From the NCBI RefSeq assembly GCF_019061205.1, contig NZ_JAHQYH010000001.1, forward strand, positions 1 through 64,000: a DNA stretch of 64,000 nucleotides. Reading direction: 5' to 3'. A model generated the notes under the pieces. The model had not been told where the DNA came from and did no database searches. It worked only from the letters and a program-made list of their open reading frames with translations. Source of the stretch: Apilactobacillus waqarii (GTDB lineage Bacteria; Bacillota; Bacilli; Lactobacillales; Lactobacillaceae). A program made the position numbers and the translations under genes. This document shows, piece by piece, positions 39,350 through 48,547 of this stretch. Within the stretch, counting starts at the first letter, position 1, and each line of letters begins with the position of its first letter.

Positions 39350-39979
39350 ATGGATTTAATTTGGGATTTTGATGGAACGATTATGGATACATATCCAATT
39401 ATGGTTGATGCGTTTATTGATGCCTTAGTTGATATGAGAATTGATGAGTTTGAGATTGATGATTATGAAATCAATCAGGTGATGCGTCGCCACTCGTTAG
39501 CAACATGCGTGCAAAAGTACGCTGCTCATTTCAATATTGATGCCGACACAATTAATGATAAGTATCGCCAATACGAAAAACAAAATGTCAAAGATGCCAA
39601 CATATTTATGAATGTAGATAAGGTATTAGCGCAAAATGTCGACGATGGCGGGAGAAACTTTTTACTAACTCACCGTGATGATGACGCCATTGCAATGTTG
39701 GAAGATGCCGGTTTAAAAGATTACTTCACCGAAATGGTAACAAAAAATCAGGCTTTCAAGAGAAAACCTGATCCAGAAGCTGTTAATTATTTAATTAAAA
39801 ATAATGATATTAATCGTGACGATTGCATGTTCATGGGTGACAGAAAGCTAGATGTTGATGCCGCTCATAATGCCGGAATCAAAGCCTGCTTATTTGATCC
39901 AGATGGAATGATTAATTCCACTGGAAACCCTGAAATGACAATCAACAACTATTATGATTTCTTACATCGTAATGACTAG
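39350..39979 (+). CDS. HAD-family hydrolase (phosphoglycolate-phosphatase-like)
   Basis: 209 residues. Motif I is DFDGT at 6-10 with the nucleophile Asp6 and Asp8; motif II is LLTHRDD; the Lys is in FKRKPDPEA; motif IV is MGDRKLDVDAAHNAG. The helical cap between motifs I and II places it in HAD subfamily IA, with phosphoglycolate phosphatase or beta-phosphoglucomutase-like enzymes; the substrate cannot be told from sequence. ATG follows GGGGAGAAAG. It faces the kinase gene on the other strand, and both genes end on the same CTAG, with no terminator between them. Confidence 0.9.
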   Translation: MDLIWDFDGTIMDTYPIMVDAFIDALVDMRIDEFEIDDYEINQVMRRHSLATCVQKYAAHFNIDADTINDKYRQYEKQNVKDANIFMNVDKVLAQNVDDGGRNFLLTHRDDDAIAMLEDAGLKDYFTEMVTKNQAFKRKPDPEAVNYLIKNNDINRDDCMFMGDRKLDVDAAHNAGIKACLFDPDGMINSTGNPEMTINNYYDFLHRND

Positions 39980-40824
39980 TATTGACTAAGAATACTCTTT
40001 ACTTCTAGTCCATAGCCGCCACCAAACATGACGTAGTGGGCAAGTAGATAGAAGAATTGATAGTATTGAATTCTTCTCTTCCATCCGGTGTCTAGTGGAT
40101 AGGTGTCATTGTATCCTTCGTAGAAGTCGGCATTGAAACCACCAAATACGGTAGTCACACCAATGTCGAATTCACGGTCACCGTAGTAGACATCCGGGTC
40201 AATCAAGATTGGCTTGCCGTCTTCTAGAAATGAGAAGTTCCCACTCCATAGGTCACCGTGAAGAAGGGATGCATCGCTATGATGGCTATCCATATCCTTT
40301 TTGAAGGCTTCCTTTAGGTTATCGAAGTGGGTTAAATCATCTTTGGAAATTTCACGTTTTTTAACCGCCATATCCATTAAAGGATTCAAACGTTGTTTGA
40401 TAAAGAAGTCAGTCCAATTATCTTGCCAAGTATTTATCTTTGGCACACGACCTAACTTAAAGTCCTTGTCTAGACCAAAACGGTCATTGTGGTGCTTGTG
40501 AACGTTGGCTAACATTTGTCCTAATTGATATTGATTACCAAATGGTGATAGGTTCATCCATTTTTGAATTAGAAAGCCATCGCCATCAATTTCACCATAG
40601 TCAATAATGGTTGGTACGGTTGCGTATTGACCAATAAGTTTGATTCCTTCGACTTCGTGTTCGAAGAATTTCTTTCCTTTATTGGGTTGGACTTTCATAA
40701 AGTATTTTTGATTATCAGCAATGATTTCATATGAATCATTGATATCACCACCTGAAACAGGGGTCAGTTTAGTTACATTTTTAATTGGTAATTGTTCAAG
40801 CCATTCTTGTGTTAATTGCTTCAT
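39976..40824 (-). CDS. Fructosamine kinase family protein
   Basis: 282 residues from the ATG at 40824, which follows AGAGGTG at about seven bases; a GTG three codons upstream overlaps that site. The Brenner-like motif LLHGDLWSGNFSF (about 193-205) and IDPDVYYGDREFDI (metal-binding Asp) are typical of the fructosamine/ketosamine-3-kinase family in the aminoglycoside-phosphotransferase fold, and VSGGDINDSYEI forms the nucleotide loop. Family members phosphorylate sugar-protein adducts for repair; bacterial substrates are less certain. One of two genes on the - strand. Its 3' end overlaps the HAD gene by four bases, and its promoter region is back to back with that of hisS. Confidence 0.88.
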   Translation of the reverse strand: MKQLTQEWLEQLPIKNVTKLTPVSGGDINDSYEIIADNQKYFMKVQPNKGKKFFEHEVEGIKLIGQYATVPTIIDYGEIDGDGFLIQKWMNLSPFGNQYQLGQMLANVHKHHNDRFGLDKDFKLGRVPKINTWQDNWTDFFIKQRLNPLMDMAVKKREISKDDLTHFDNLKEAFKKDMDSHHSDASLLHGDLWSGNFSFLEDGKPILIDPDVYYGDREFDIGVTTVFGGFNADFYEGYNDTYPLDTGWKRRIQYYQFFYLLAHYVMFGGGYGLEVKSILSQY

Positions 40825-40842
40825 ATATATCACCTCTATTCC

Positions 40843-40870
40843 ATTTTACAATGGATTTAGAATGAAGCAA
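40843..40870 (-). promoter_or_regulatory. Possible promoter for the fructosamine-kinase-like gene
   Basis: On the - strand TTGCTT (complement of 40865-40870), 16 bases, TAAAAT (complement of 40843-40848). Confidence 0.45.
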
Positions 40871-40883
40871 AACATGTGAGTTC

Positions 40884-40912
40884 TTGACTTTTTAAGTAAA
40901 TTACATTAATCT
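40884..40912 (+). promoter_or_regulatory. Promoter for the hisS-aspS T-box transcript
   Basis: TTGACT, 17 bases, TAATCT. Start predicted near 40919, immediately before the T-box leader. Confidence 0.65.
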
Positions 40913-40919
40913 AAAACAT

Positions 40920-41140
40920 GAATAGAATACTCGCTGATGAAAAAAGAAGAGTACGGAATTTTCTTAGGTATAAGAGAGCGTTAGTTTGGTGAAATAACGA
41001 CGAAAGAAATCCTGGAAAGACACTTTTGAGGCTAATGGCTAAGCCATTCGTAATTATACGTTACATAAGAGTTAAAAAAAGGTGGTACCGTGCTTTTGCG
41101 CCCTTGTCTAAATGATTTTATTTAGACAGGGGCTTTTTTT
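40920..41140 (+). promoter_or_regulatory. T-box leader of hisS-aspS, Asp specifier overlapping a His codon
   Basis: The conserved T-box AAGGTGGTACCGTG is at 41079-41092. The terminator pairs GCCCTTGTCTAAAT (41100-41113) with 41120-41133, then seven T; the T-box AAGG can pair instead with the start of that stem as antiterminator. Stem I contains AGAGAG and a CGTTA/TAACG distal helix. The specifier position, by comparison with the glyQS leader in this window (codon followed by ACTTTT-GA), is GAC at 41019-41021 (Asp); CAC (His) overlaps at 41021-41023. Uncharged cognate tRNA should promote read-through. Confidence 0.93.
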
Positions 41141-41172
41141 ATTCAGTTATTAAAGTTTGCGGAGGGATTATC

Positions 41173-42462
41173 ATGCGATATCAACGTCCAAAAGGAACCG
41201 CAGATATTTTGCCAGGAACTTCAGAAAAATGGCAATTTGTTGAAGAAACAGCTAGAAAGTTGTTTGCGGCTTATCGTTATCAAGAAATAAGAACACCAAT
41301 GTTTGAAAGCTTCGATGTTTTCTCAAGAACATCAGGAGAAACTTCAGATATTGTTACAAAAGAAATGTACGACTTTCACGATAAGGGAGATCGTCATATT
41401 ACATTAAGACCAGAAGGAACTGCTGGGGTAGTTAGAGCGTTTGTTGAAAATAAACTATACGGTCCAGACACACCTAAGCCAGTTAAGATGTACTACATGG
41501 GACCTATGTTTAGATACGAACGTCCTCAATCTGGTCGTCAACGTCAATTCCACCAAATCGGTGTTGAAGCATTCGGTAGTGAATCACCAGAATTAGATGT
41601 TGAAGTTATTTCAATGGCCGTTAACTACTTACAAAATCTAGGAATTGATGACTTGAGAGTGGCCATTAACACTTTAGGTGATAAGCAAACTCGTGCTGAT
41701 TACCGTCAAGCATTGATTGACTACTTGGAACCACACTTTGAAGAACTAAGTGATGATTCAAAGGAACGTCTACACAAGAACCCACTTCGTGTGCTAGATA
41801 GTAAAGCACCAGAAGACCAACTAATTGTAGATGGTGCTCCTTCAATTCTAGATTACCTAACAGATGATGCTCAAAAGCATTTCGATAAGGTAACTAGACT
41901 ATTGGATGACTTAGGCATCAAGTATGATGTTGATCACACTATGGTTCGTGGATTGGACTACTACAACCACACAATCTTTGAAATCATGGCTAACGCTAAG
42001 GAATTAGGTGAAGGCTACACTACAATTTGTGCCGGTGGTAGATACGATGGCTTAGTTGAAGAACTAGGTGGTCCTCAAATGCCAGGTGTTGGATTTGGTC
42101 TAGGGGTAGAAAGATTACTTCTACTTATGGATTCAAAGAAATTCCAATTCCCAGATACATTTGGTTTAGACGCTTATGTAGTTGGAATTGGTGATGATGC
42201 TAGTGTTGAAGCACTTAAGGTTGTTCAAGCACTAAGAAAGCAAGACTTTAAGGCTGATAAAGATTACCTAGCACGTAAACCAAAGGCACAATTCAAGAGT
42301 GCCGATAAGCTAGATGCTAAGTTCACCTTAACTCTAGGTGACAAAGAACTAGAATCAAACACCATTCATGTTAAGAACATGGCTGATGGAAACGAAGTTA
42401 CTGTAGATATTAATGAAGTAAAAGATAACTTTGCAGAATTAATTTCAAAGAACTTTAAATAG
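41173..42462 (+). CDS. hisS: Histidyl-tRNA synthetase
   Basis: 429 residues. Class II motifs are visible: [13 protein letters not shown] at the N-terminus, motif 2 [23 protein letters not shown] (two blocks, about 112-135), the HisRS-specific [14 protein letters not shown] (about 257-270) and motif 3 [12 protein letters not shown] (about 306-317), followed by the anticodon-binding domain. ATG follows GCGGAGGGA. It is the first gene under the T-box leader and is 23 bases from aspS; the hisS-aspS pair is standard in Firmicutes. Confidence 0.98.
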   Translation: MRYQRPKGTADILPGTSEKWQFVEETARKLFAAYRYQEIRTPMFESFDVFSRTSGETSDIVTKEMYDFHDKGDRHITLRPEGTAGVVRAFVENKLYGPDTPKPVKMYYMGPMFRYERPQSGRQRQFHQIGVEAFGSESPELDVEVISMAVNYLQNLGIDDLRVAINTLGDKQTRADYRQALIDYLEPHFEELSDDSKERLHKNPLRVLDSKAPEDQLIVDGAPSILDYLTDDAQKHFDKVTRLLDDLGIKYDVDHTMVRGLDYYNHTIFEIMANAKELGEGYTTICAGGRYDGLVEELGGPQMPGVGFGLGVERLLLLMDSKKFQFPDTFGLDAYVVGIGDDASVEALKVVQALRKQDFKADKDYLARKPKAQFKSADKLDAKFTLTLGDKELESNTIHVKNMADGNEVTVDINEVKDNFAELISKNFK

Positions 42463-42485
42463 AAAATAAGATTAGGAGAGATATT

Positions 42486-44267
42486 ATGAACCGAACAACT
42501 TATTGTGGTTTAGTAGACGAAAGCTACTTAAACCAAGAAGTATGCTTAGACGGATGGGTTGCCAAACGTCGTGACTTAGGTAAATTAATCTTTGTAGACT
42601 TAAGAGACCGTAAGGGAATTGTCCAACTAGTATTTAGTGACAAGAACAGTGCTGATGCATTGTCAATCGCTGATCAATTAAGAAATGAATATGTAATCGA
42701 AGTAAAGGGAACTGTAGTTGCCAGAAGTGAAAAGGAAGTTAACCCAGACATTAACACTGGTAAGATTGAAATTGCTGTTTCTGAAGTAAAAATCTTAAAC
42801 AAGTCTGAAAACCCTCCATTTGATATTAAGGACAACATCACAGCTTCAGAAGAAACTAAGTTGAAGTACAGATACTTAGACTTAAGACGTCCAGAAGTAC
42901 AACGTGGAATTATCTTAAGAAGTAAGATTACTCAAGCAGTTCACGAATACTTCAACAACAATGGTTTTGTAGACATTGAAACTCCTAACTTAACAGTTTC
43001 AACTCCAGAAGGTGCTCGTGATTATCTTGTTCCTTCAAGACTTTACCATGGTTCATTCTATGCACTACCACAATCACCACAACTATTTAAGCAATTATTG
43101 ATGGGTTCAGGCTTTGACCGTTACTACCAAATTGCTCGTTGCTTCCGTGATGAAGACTTACGTGGTGACAGACAACCAGAATTTACCCAAATCGATATGG
43201 AAACTTCATTCTTAAATGCTGAAGATATCCAAGACCTAACTGAAGGTTTAATCGTTAAGGTAATGAAGGATACTTTAAACATCGATATCAAGGCTCCATT
43301 CAAGCGCATTACTTGGCAAGAATCAATGGATCGTTTTGGTACCGACCAACCAGATGTTAGATTTGGTATGGAACTAAAGGATCTATCAGACATCGTTAAA
43401 GATGTTAACTTCAAGGTATTTAGTGGCGCAATTGAAAACGGTGGTAAGGTAAAAGCAATCGCCGTTCCTGGTGGTGCTGACAAGTACTCAAGAAAAGACA
43501 TCGACAAGTATGCCGAATACGTAGAAAGATTCGGTGCCAAGGGTCTTGCTTGGATGAAGGTTACCGACGAAGGTTTAACTGGTCCAATTGCTAAGTTCTT
43601 TGATGACGAAAGTGTTGTTGATCAAATGCTTGCAGCTACTGAAGCTAAGGCAGGGGACTTATTACTATTCGCTGCCGACAGAGACAAGGTTGTTGCTGAC
43701 ACATTAGGTTACCTAAGATGTGCAATCGCTAAGGAACAAGATATGATTCCTTCAGACGTCTTTGACTTCCTATGGGTTGTTGACTGGCCATTATTCGACT
43801 ACGACGAAGGTATCGACAGATGGGTTCCAGCTCATCATCCATTTACAATGCCTAATGAAGGTGATGAACATTACCTAAACGACGGTGAAGATCCTCACAA
43901 GGCTCACGCTCAAAGTTACGACATTATCTTGAATGGTCTAGAACTTGGTGGTGGATCAATCCGTATCCATACTAAGGAACTACAATTAAAGATGCTAAAA
44001 GCCTTAGGTTTCACTAGAGAAAGTGCCCAAGAACAATTTGGTTACTTCTTAGACGCCTTAGACTACGGTTTCCCACCTCATGGTGGTTTAGCTATTGGTT
44101 TAGACCGTTTTGCTAGATTATTAGCACAAACAGAAAACATTAGAGATGTTATTGCATTCCCTAAGAATTCAAAGGCTACTGAACCAATGACTAACGCTCC
44201 ATCACCTGTTTCTAAGAAACAATTAGATGACTTAGGACTAGAAGCTGAAGACGAACCAGAAGCTTAA
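42486..44267 (+). CDS. aspS: Aspartyl-tRNA synthetase
   Basis: 593 residues. N-terminal OB anticodon-binding domain ([24 protein letters not shown]), class II core with motif 1/2 ([18 protein letters not shown], about 217-234), the bacterial GAD insertion domain (about 290-420), and motif 3 [13 protein letters not shown] (about 535-547). The C-terminal [14 protein letters not shown] block is typical of AspRS. Lactobacilli with a GatCAB pathway may use a non-discriminating form that also charges tRNAAsn; sequence inspection alone does not decide. ATG follows TTAGGAGAG. Cotranscribed with hisS and closed by a terminator. Confidence 0.98.
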   Translation: MNRTTYCGLVDESYLNQEVCLDGWVAKRRDLGKLIFVDLRDRKGIVQLVFSDKNSADALSIADQLRNEYVIEVKGTVVARSEKEVNPDINTGKIEIAVSEVKILNKSENPPFDIKDNITASEETKLKYRYLDLRRPEVQRGIILRSKITQAVHEYFNNNGFVDIETPNLTVSTPEGARDYLVPSRLYHGSFYALPQSPQLFKQLLMGSGFDRYYQIARCFRDEDLRGDRQPEFTQIDMETSFLNAEDIQDLTEGLIVKVMKDTLNIDIKAPFKRITWQESMDRFGTDQPDVRFGMELKDLSDIVKDVNFKVFSGAIENGGKVKAIAVPGGADKYSRKDIDKYAEYVERFGAKGLAWMKVTDEGLTGPIAKFFDDESVVDQMLAATEAKAGDLLLFAADRDKVVADTLGYLRCAIAKEQDMIPSDVFDFLWVVDWPLFDYDEGIDRWVPAHHPFTMPNEGDEHYLNDGEDPHKAHAQSYDIILNGLELGGGSIRIHTKELQLKMLKALGFTRESAQEQFGYFLDALDYGFPPHGGLAIGLDRFARLLAQTENIRDVIAFPKNSKATEPMTNAPSPVSKKQLDDLGLEAEDEPEA

Positions 44268-44275
44268 TAATAAAG

Positions 44276-44304
44276 AAAGACTTCCATTAGGGAAGTCTTT
44301 TTTT
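44276..44304 (+). terminator. Terminator after aspS
   Basis: AAAGACTTCC (44276-44285) pairs with GGAAGTCTTT (44291-44300), followed by four more T. Confidence 0.93.
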
Positions 44305-44316
44305 AATCCTTATTTA

Positions 44317-44325
44317 TGTTATACT
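44317..44325 (+). promoter_or_regulatory. Extended -10 promoter for the YitT-like gene
   Basis: TGTTATACT: TGT directly before TATACT (44320-44325). No strong -35. Confidence 0.5.
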
Positions 44326-44348
44326 ATTTTCATATTAAATGAGAGGTT

Positions 44349-45236
44349 ATGAAACTTATGGACGATGTTCAAAGGATTTTAAGACGACATCAATACTTAG
44401 CGAAAGCATCAACTGCTTTTATGTACGGAATCATGGTATCAATTGCCATGAATTTTTTCTGGACACCAGGTAAAATCTACTCATCTGGATTTACTGGTTT
44501 ATCACAGTTGATTAATACTTTATCAGGGAGATTTTTACCATTCTCCATTTCTCCTTCGATTGGTTTATTTGTATTAAATATTCCATTTTTTATACTGGCC
44601 TGGAAACAAATTGGTCATCAATTTACTTGTTTTACCATCTTAACTGTCTTTCTAGCCAGTTTTATGATTAAGGCATTGCATCCGGTGTATTTAACCAATG
44701 ACCCAATGATTTGTGCCATCTTCGGTGGTGTGGTTAATGGTTTTGGAACGGGGATGAGTTTAAAAAACGAGATTTCTACAGGTGGATTGGACATTTTAGG
44801 AATCGTTATCAGAAGAAAGACGGGGAGGAGTATTGGAACGATTAATATCGCTTTTAATATCTTCATTATTACCGCAGCTGGATTTACGTATGGATGGCCA
44901 TATGCATTCTACTCAGCAATTGGTATCGTGGTAAACGCTAAGGCAATCGACTTTGCCTACACCCGTCAACAAAGAATGCAGGTATTGGTTGTAACCGATC
45001 ATCCAAAGACGGTGATTGATAGTATTCAAAACCACATTCCACGCGGAATTACCATCATTCATGGTGCTGAGGGTGCATATAAGCATGATGAAAAAACAAT
45101 TCTATTTACGACCATTTCAAGATATGAACTATCCGAGTTACAGGAAGCTTTAGATGAATCAGATGAACATGCATTTGCAAGTGTGACTGAAGCATCTACT
45201 ATTATGGGGCATTTCTATGAACACAAGGTTGAATAG
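44349..45236 (+). CDS. YitT family membrane protein with C-terminal DUF2179 domain
   Basis: 295 residues. The N-terminal 200 residues contain five or six hydrophobic segments with the typical YitT pattern NFFWTPGKIYSSGFTGLSQLI and GTGMSLKNEISTGGLDILG; the C-terminal part (QQRMQVLVVTDHPKTVIDSIQ, then GITIIHGAEGAY and TTISRYELSELQEALDE) is the soluble DUF2179 domain. The family is widespread and of unsettled function. Two start codons are possible: ATG 44349 is very close to GAGAGG, while ATG 44358 (three codons later) is at about 11 bases; I keep the first but cannot decide. Monocistronic by position. Confidence 0.9.
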   Translation: MKLMDDVQRILRRHQYLAKASTAFMYGIMVSIAMNFFWTPGKIYSSGFTGLSQLINTLSGRFLPFSISPSIGLFVLNIPFFILAWKQIGHQFTCFTILTVFLASFMIKALHPVYLTNDPMICAIFGGVVNGFGTGMSLKNEISTGGLDILGIVIRRKTGRSIGTINIAFNIFIITAAGFTYGWPYAFYSAIGIVVNAKAIDFAYTRQQRMQVLVVTDHPKTVIDSIQNHIPRGITIIHGAEGAYKHDEKTILFTTISRYELSELQEALDESDEHAFASVTEASTIMGHFYEHKVE

Positions 45237-45266
45237 TTAAATGTAATAATTTTTATACATTAAGTG

Positions 45267-45275
45267 TGATATAAT
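45267..45275 (+). promoter_or_regulatory. Extended -10 promoter for the teichoic acid gene cluster
   Basis: TGATATAAT: TGA directly before a perfect TATAAT (45270-45275). It is the same nine bases as at the trimodular polymerase promoter (28116-28124). Confidence 0.6.
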
Positions 45276-45316
45276 ACTGGATTGTGTGATAGTTTTTAAA
45301 TATGGTGGGATCTGTT

Positions 45317-46468
45317 TTGAAGGTTATGTATATATTTTTAATTAAGATAGTATCTTTACTATTTTATTTCAGAAAAAAAGAGAATGTAATTTACATAATG
45401 AGCTTTGATAATAATCTTGGATTAATTAAATCGATGGCTCGTCGATTACCAAAAAATAAAAGGCTATATGTATATTATGAATCATCAAGCGAAGCAGCTG
45501 CGACTGATTTAGCTGCTTATGGAATTAAGACTGTCTTATTTAAGGACGGCTTCAAACTAATATTTGATTTAATTCCAAAGATAATGGCAAGTAATGTTAT
45601 CTTTTGTGATAATTACTTTCCGTTCATGGGTGGCATTGCCCATCCTAAGGATTTAAAAGTTGTTCAATTATGGCATGCCAACGGGGCAATTAAGAAGTTC
45701 GGTTGGGAAGATGCTTCTACTAAAGATAGAAGTGCCTCTGACAAACGTCGTTTTCAAAAGGTTTATAACAGCTTTGATGAATACGTGGTTGCTTCCGAAA
45801 CAATGGGACATGTATTTGAGAACAGTTATCATGTTTCCTTTGATAAAATGAAGATGATTGGTTATCCAAGATCTGATAGATTATTTAAGGAAAAATGGCA
45901 AAAGATTGCGAGAAGACGTGTTTATAGTTTTGCTCCCCAATTGAAGGGTAAACGAGTAATTTTATACGCACCAACATATCGTGATGAGGGAAGGTCATTT
46001 AATCCACCTAAGGGTGTTATTAAGGCTTTATCAAATGATCCTAATGCGATGGTAGTTGTAAAACTACATCCACTTCTAAAGGACTTAGAAGAAAAATTGC
46101 AAAAGGAATCAAAGAGTCCAAACGTGATGTTTTCAAATCAATTATCAACCACAGATTTGTTGGCTGTAACTGATACCTTGGTAACTGACTATTCATCAGT
46201 TGCTTTTGATTATTCACTATTGCCTAATGCGCATTCTCTATTGTTCTTTATGTTTGATTTAGACCAATATAAACAAAATCCAGGGATTCAAGATGATTTA
46301 TTGAATTGGTTGCCTACAAACCCAATTACATCCTTGGATGATTTAAGAAAAGCAATTAGTGAAGATAAACAAACAGATTTTACCAATTTCAATCACCATT
46401 GGAACAAGTACAATGATGGTTTTGCAACAAGTCGAGTAATCGACAGATATATTAAAACTTTAAAGTAA
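45317..46468 (+). CDS. TagB-like CDP-glycerol:glycerophosphate glycerophosphotransferase
   Basis: 383 residues from TTG 45317, which has GGTGGGA at seven bases; the ATG at 45302 would add five residues but lacks a ribosome binding site. A hydrophobic N-terminal segment (YIFLIKIVSLLFYF) probably anchors it to the membrane. The Glyphos_transf motifs are LWHANGAIKKFG (about 118-129), GYPRSDRLF, LYAPTYRDEG, VKLHPLL (about 248-254) and VTDYSSVAFDYS (about 288-299). The Ala-Asn in HAN, where polymerases have HGT, and the single small module suggest a primase (TagB-type, first glycerol phosphate) rather than a polymerase; this is inference. First of three genes with tagG and tagF. Confidence 0.82.
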   Translation: MKVMYIFLIKIVSLLFYFRKKENVIYIMSFDNNLGLIKSMARRLPKNKRLYVYYESSSEAAATDLAAYGIKTVLFKDGFKLIFDLIPKIMASNVIFCDNYFPFMGGIAHPKDLKVVQLWHANGAIKKFGWEDASTKDRSASDKRRFQKVYNSFDEYVVASETMGHVFENSYHVSFDKMKMIGYPRSDRLFKEKWQKIARRRVYSFAPQLKGKRVILYAPTYRDEGRSFNPPKGVIKALSNDPNAMVVVKLHPLLKDLEEKLQKESKSPNVMFSNQLSTTDLLAVTDTLVTDYSSVAFDYSLLPNAHSLLFFMFDLDQYKQNPGIQDDLLNWLPTNPITSLDDLRKAISEDKQTDFTNFNHHWNKYNDGFATSRVIDRYIKTLK

Positions 46469-46484
46469 AGGAAGTGTGATCGAC

Positions 46485-47294
46485 TTGAAGGAAGTCATTA
46501 CATTAATCAAAGAGCAAATTCAAAATTTACCAATAATGTTTAGAGTCTCAAAGTACCAAGATAAGTCAGACTATCAAAGTCATTATCTAGGTATTGTTTG
46601 GGCATACCTATACCCAATTATTCAAATCTTAATTTACTGGTTAGTATTCGGTGTTGGTTTGAAGAAGGGTACATCTGGAAGTGTTGATTACCTAACTTGG
46701 ATGGTTATCGGTATTACACCATGGTTCTACATGAACAGTGTTACTTTAGATGCTTCAAAGAGTATCTACCAACAAGTTGGCATGGTTTCAAAAATGAAGT
46801 TCCCAGTTAGTGTTCTACCATCAATCAAGATTCTAACTAACTTAAGTTCATTCTGGGCTATGCTAGCATGTTCAATTATCTTAGGTTACCTAAAGGGTGG
46901 AGTACTACCTAACCTATACTGGATTCAATGGCTATACTACTTCTTTGCAATGATTTGCTGGCTATTAGCATTCGGTATCTTCAACTCAACTGTTACAATT
47001 CTTGTTCGTGATTATCGTATCTTCTTACAATCAATCATGAGAGTACTGTTCTACATGTCTGGAGTTCTATTTAACTTTGAAACAAATGCTTTCCCAGCAT
47101 TCTTTGTAAGATTCTTACAATTGAACCCATTCTTCTACATTGTTTCTGGATTTAGAGAGTCAATGTTAGGTGAAGATTGGTTCTGGCAAAAACCAATGTT
47201 GATGTTAATCTTCTGGCTAACAGTACTATTCTTCCTATTGGTTGGATCACATCTACACTACAAGTTCAGAGCTCGTTTCGTGGATTACATTTAG
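46485..47294 (+). CDS. tagG: Wall teichoic acid ABC transporter permease, TagG type
   Basis: 269 residues from TTG 46485, six bases after an AAGGAAGTG site; a GTG at 46476 lies inside that site. The ABC-2 permease fold has about six membrane segments, and the opening FRVSKYQDKSDYQSHYLGIVWAYLYP-type block (in two parts, about 22-46) is typical of TagG/RfbA permeases for lipid-linked polymer export. In known systems TagG needs the ATPase TagH; no ATPase gene lies beside it or in this window, so TagH must be encoded elsewhere. Seventeen bases after the TagB-like gene and 29 before tagF, implying one operon. Confidence 0.88.
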   Translation: MKEVITLIKEQIQNLPIMFRVSKYQDKSDYQSHYLGIVWAYLYPIIQILIYWLVFGVGLKKGTSGSVDYLTWMVIGITPWFYMNSVTLDASKSIYQQVGMVSKMKFPVSVLPSIKILTNLSSFWAMLACSIILGYLKGGVLPNLYWIQWLYYFFAMICWLLAFGIFNSTVTILVRDYRIFLQSIMRVLFYMSGVLFNFETNAFPAFFVRFLQLNPFFYIVSGFRESMLGEDWFWQKPMLMLIFWLTVLFFLLVGSHLHYKFRARFVDYI

Positions 47295-47323
47295 TTAAAA
47301 GTTAAAAGGATTGAAATTGTCGT

Positions 47324-48547
47324 ATGATGAAATTGAAGAAAAAAGTAATTAGATTTATTAAGAAGTCGATTCGTCGAGTATTGATCTTGATTAATAATGT
47401 TTTGATTACTTTGCCAGTAAAGAAGAATTTAGTTGTTTTTGAAAGTTTCCAGGGTAAGGATATCAATGATAATCCGGCAGCTATCTATGAAAAATGGATT
47501 GAAAAGTATCCAGAAGATAAGACAAAAGCATACTTTACTGTCAGAAAAGCTCAATATAAGACTTTCAAGGAATTATATCCTGATATTAAGATGGTCAGAA
47601 AGTTCATGCCTAAATGGGTATGGGTAATGGCCAGAGCTAACTTCTGGGTATTTAATTCTAGAACACCAAAATGGTGGAACAAGAATAAGGGGACTGTATA
47701 CATGCAAACATGGCATGGGACTCCTTTGAAAAAGCTAGGTACTGATATCGAAAATGTTATGATGCCTGGTACTAATACTGAAAAGTACAAGCAAAACTTT
47801 ACTAATGAAGCCCATCGTTGGGATTACTTGATTGCACCAAATCAATACTCTAAGGATATCTTTGCTAGAGCATTTGATTTTAACAACCATTTCTTAGATA
47901 TCGGATACCCAAGAAATGACGTCTTATACTATGGTGACAACCAAGATAACATTAGTAGACTTAAGAAAAAATACCTTGGTAGAGATGATTTAAACGTAAT
48001 CACCTACGCACCAACTTGGCGTGATGATAATTACAAACGTAAGGGTGTTTACAACTTTGAATTGCCATTTAGTTTAAAGATTTTCTTTGAACAAGTTGAT
48101 GACAACACTGTATTAATTATCAGACCACATTACCTTGTAAAAGATTTCATTGATATTAGGGGCTTTGAAGACCGTGTTTACATCATGGTTGAAGAAGACA
48201 TCAGTGATTTATACCTAATGTCAGATTTATTAATCACAGACTACTCATCAGTAATGTTTGACTATGCTAACTTGAAACGACCAATGTTGTTCTATGCATA
48301 TGATTTAAAACATTATGAAGACGATATTCGTGGTTTCTACTTTGACTACAGAACAGAATTACCTGGACCTGTTGTTGAAGATGAAGACGACTTTTACAAG
48401 CAAATTGATGCATTTAACAAGGAAAAGAAGTATTCTGATTACGACAAGAAGTATGAAGAATTCTATGAAAAGTATTGTGGATGGGAATCTGCAGACTCTT
48501 CAGAAAAATTTGTTGATGAAATGAGGATGATTAGTAATGACAAGTAA
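47324..48547 (+). CDS. tagF: CDP-glycerol:poly(glycerophosphate) glycerophosphotransferase, TagF type
   Basis: 407 residues: a basic, hydrophobic N-terminal segment ([20 protein letters not shown]) likely to lie at the membrane, then one Glyphos_transf module with [30 protein letters not shown] (about 128-138), [24 protein letters not shown] and [10 protein letters not shown]. Closest in motif details to module B of the 1679-residue protein, with which it shares an identical 20-base stretch (48242-48261). It should extend a poly(glycerol phosphate) or similar chain from CDP-glycerol at the cytosolic membrane face. A second ATG one codon later is equally possible. Overlaps the start of nfo by 11 bases. 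Confidence 0.87.
   Translation: MMKLKKKVIRFIKKSIRRVLILINNVLITLPVKKNLVVFESFQGKDINDNPAAIYEKWIEKYPEDKTKAYFTVRKAQYKTFKELYPDIKMVRKFMPKWVWVMARANFWVFNSRTPKWWNKNKGTVYMQTWHGTPLKKLGTDIENVMMPGTNTEKYKQNFTNEAHRWDYLIAPNQYSKDIFARAFDFNNHFLDIGYPRNDVLYYGDNQDNISRLKKKYLGRDDLNVITYAPTWRDDNYKRKGVYNFELPFSLKIFFEQVDDNTVLIIRPHYLVKDFIDIRGFEDRVYIMVEEDISDLYLMSDLLITDYSSVMFDYANLKRPMLFYAYDLKHYEDDIRGFYFDYRTELPGPVVEDEDDFYKQIDAFNKEKKYSDYDKKYEEFYEKYCGWESADSSEKFVDEMRMISNDK

Noticed and set aside
43124-43540. 138-codon open frame on the - strand inside aspS
   Set aside because: Antisense shadow; Ser/Leu-rich and no ribosome binding site.
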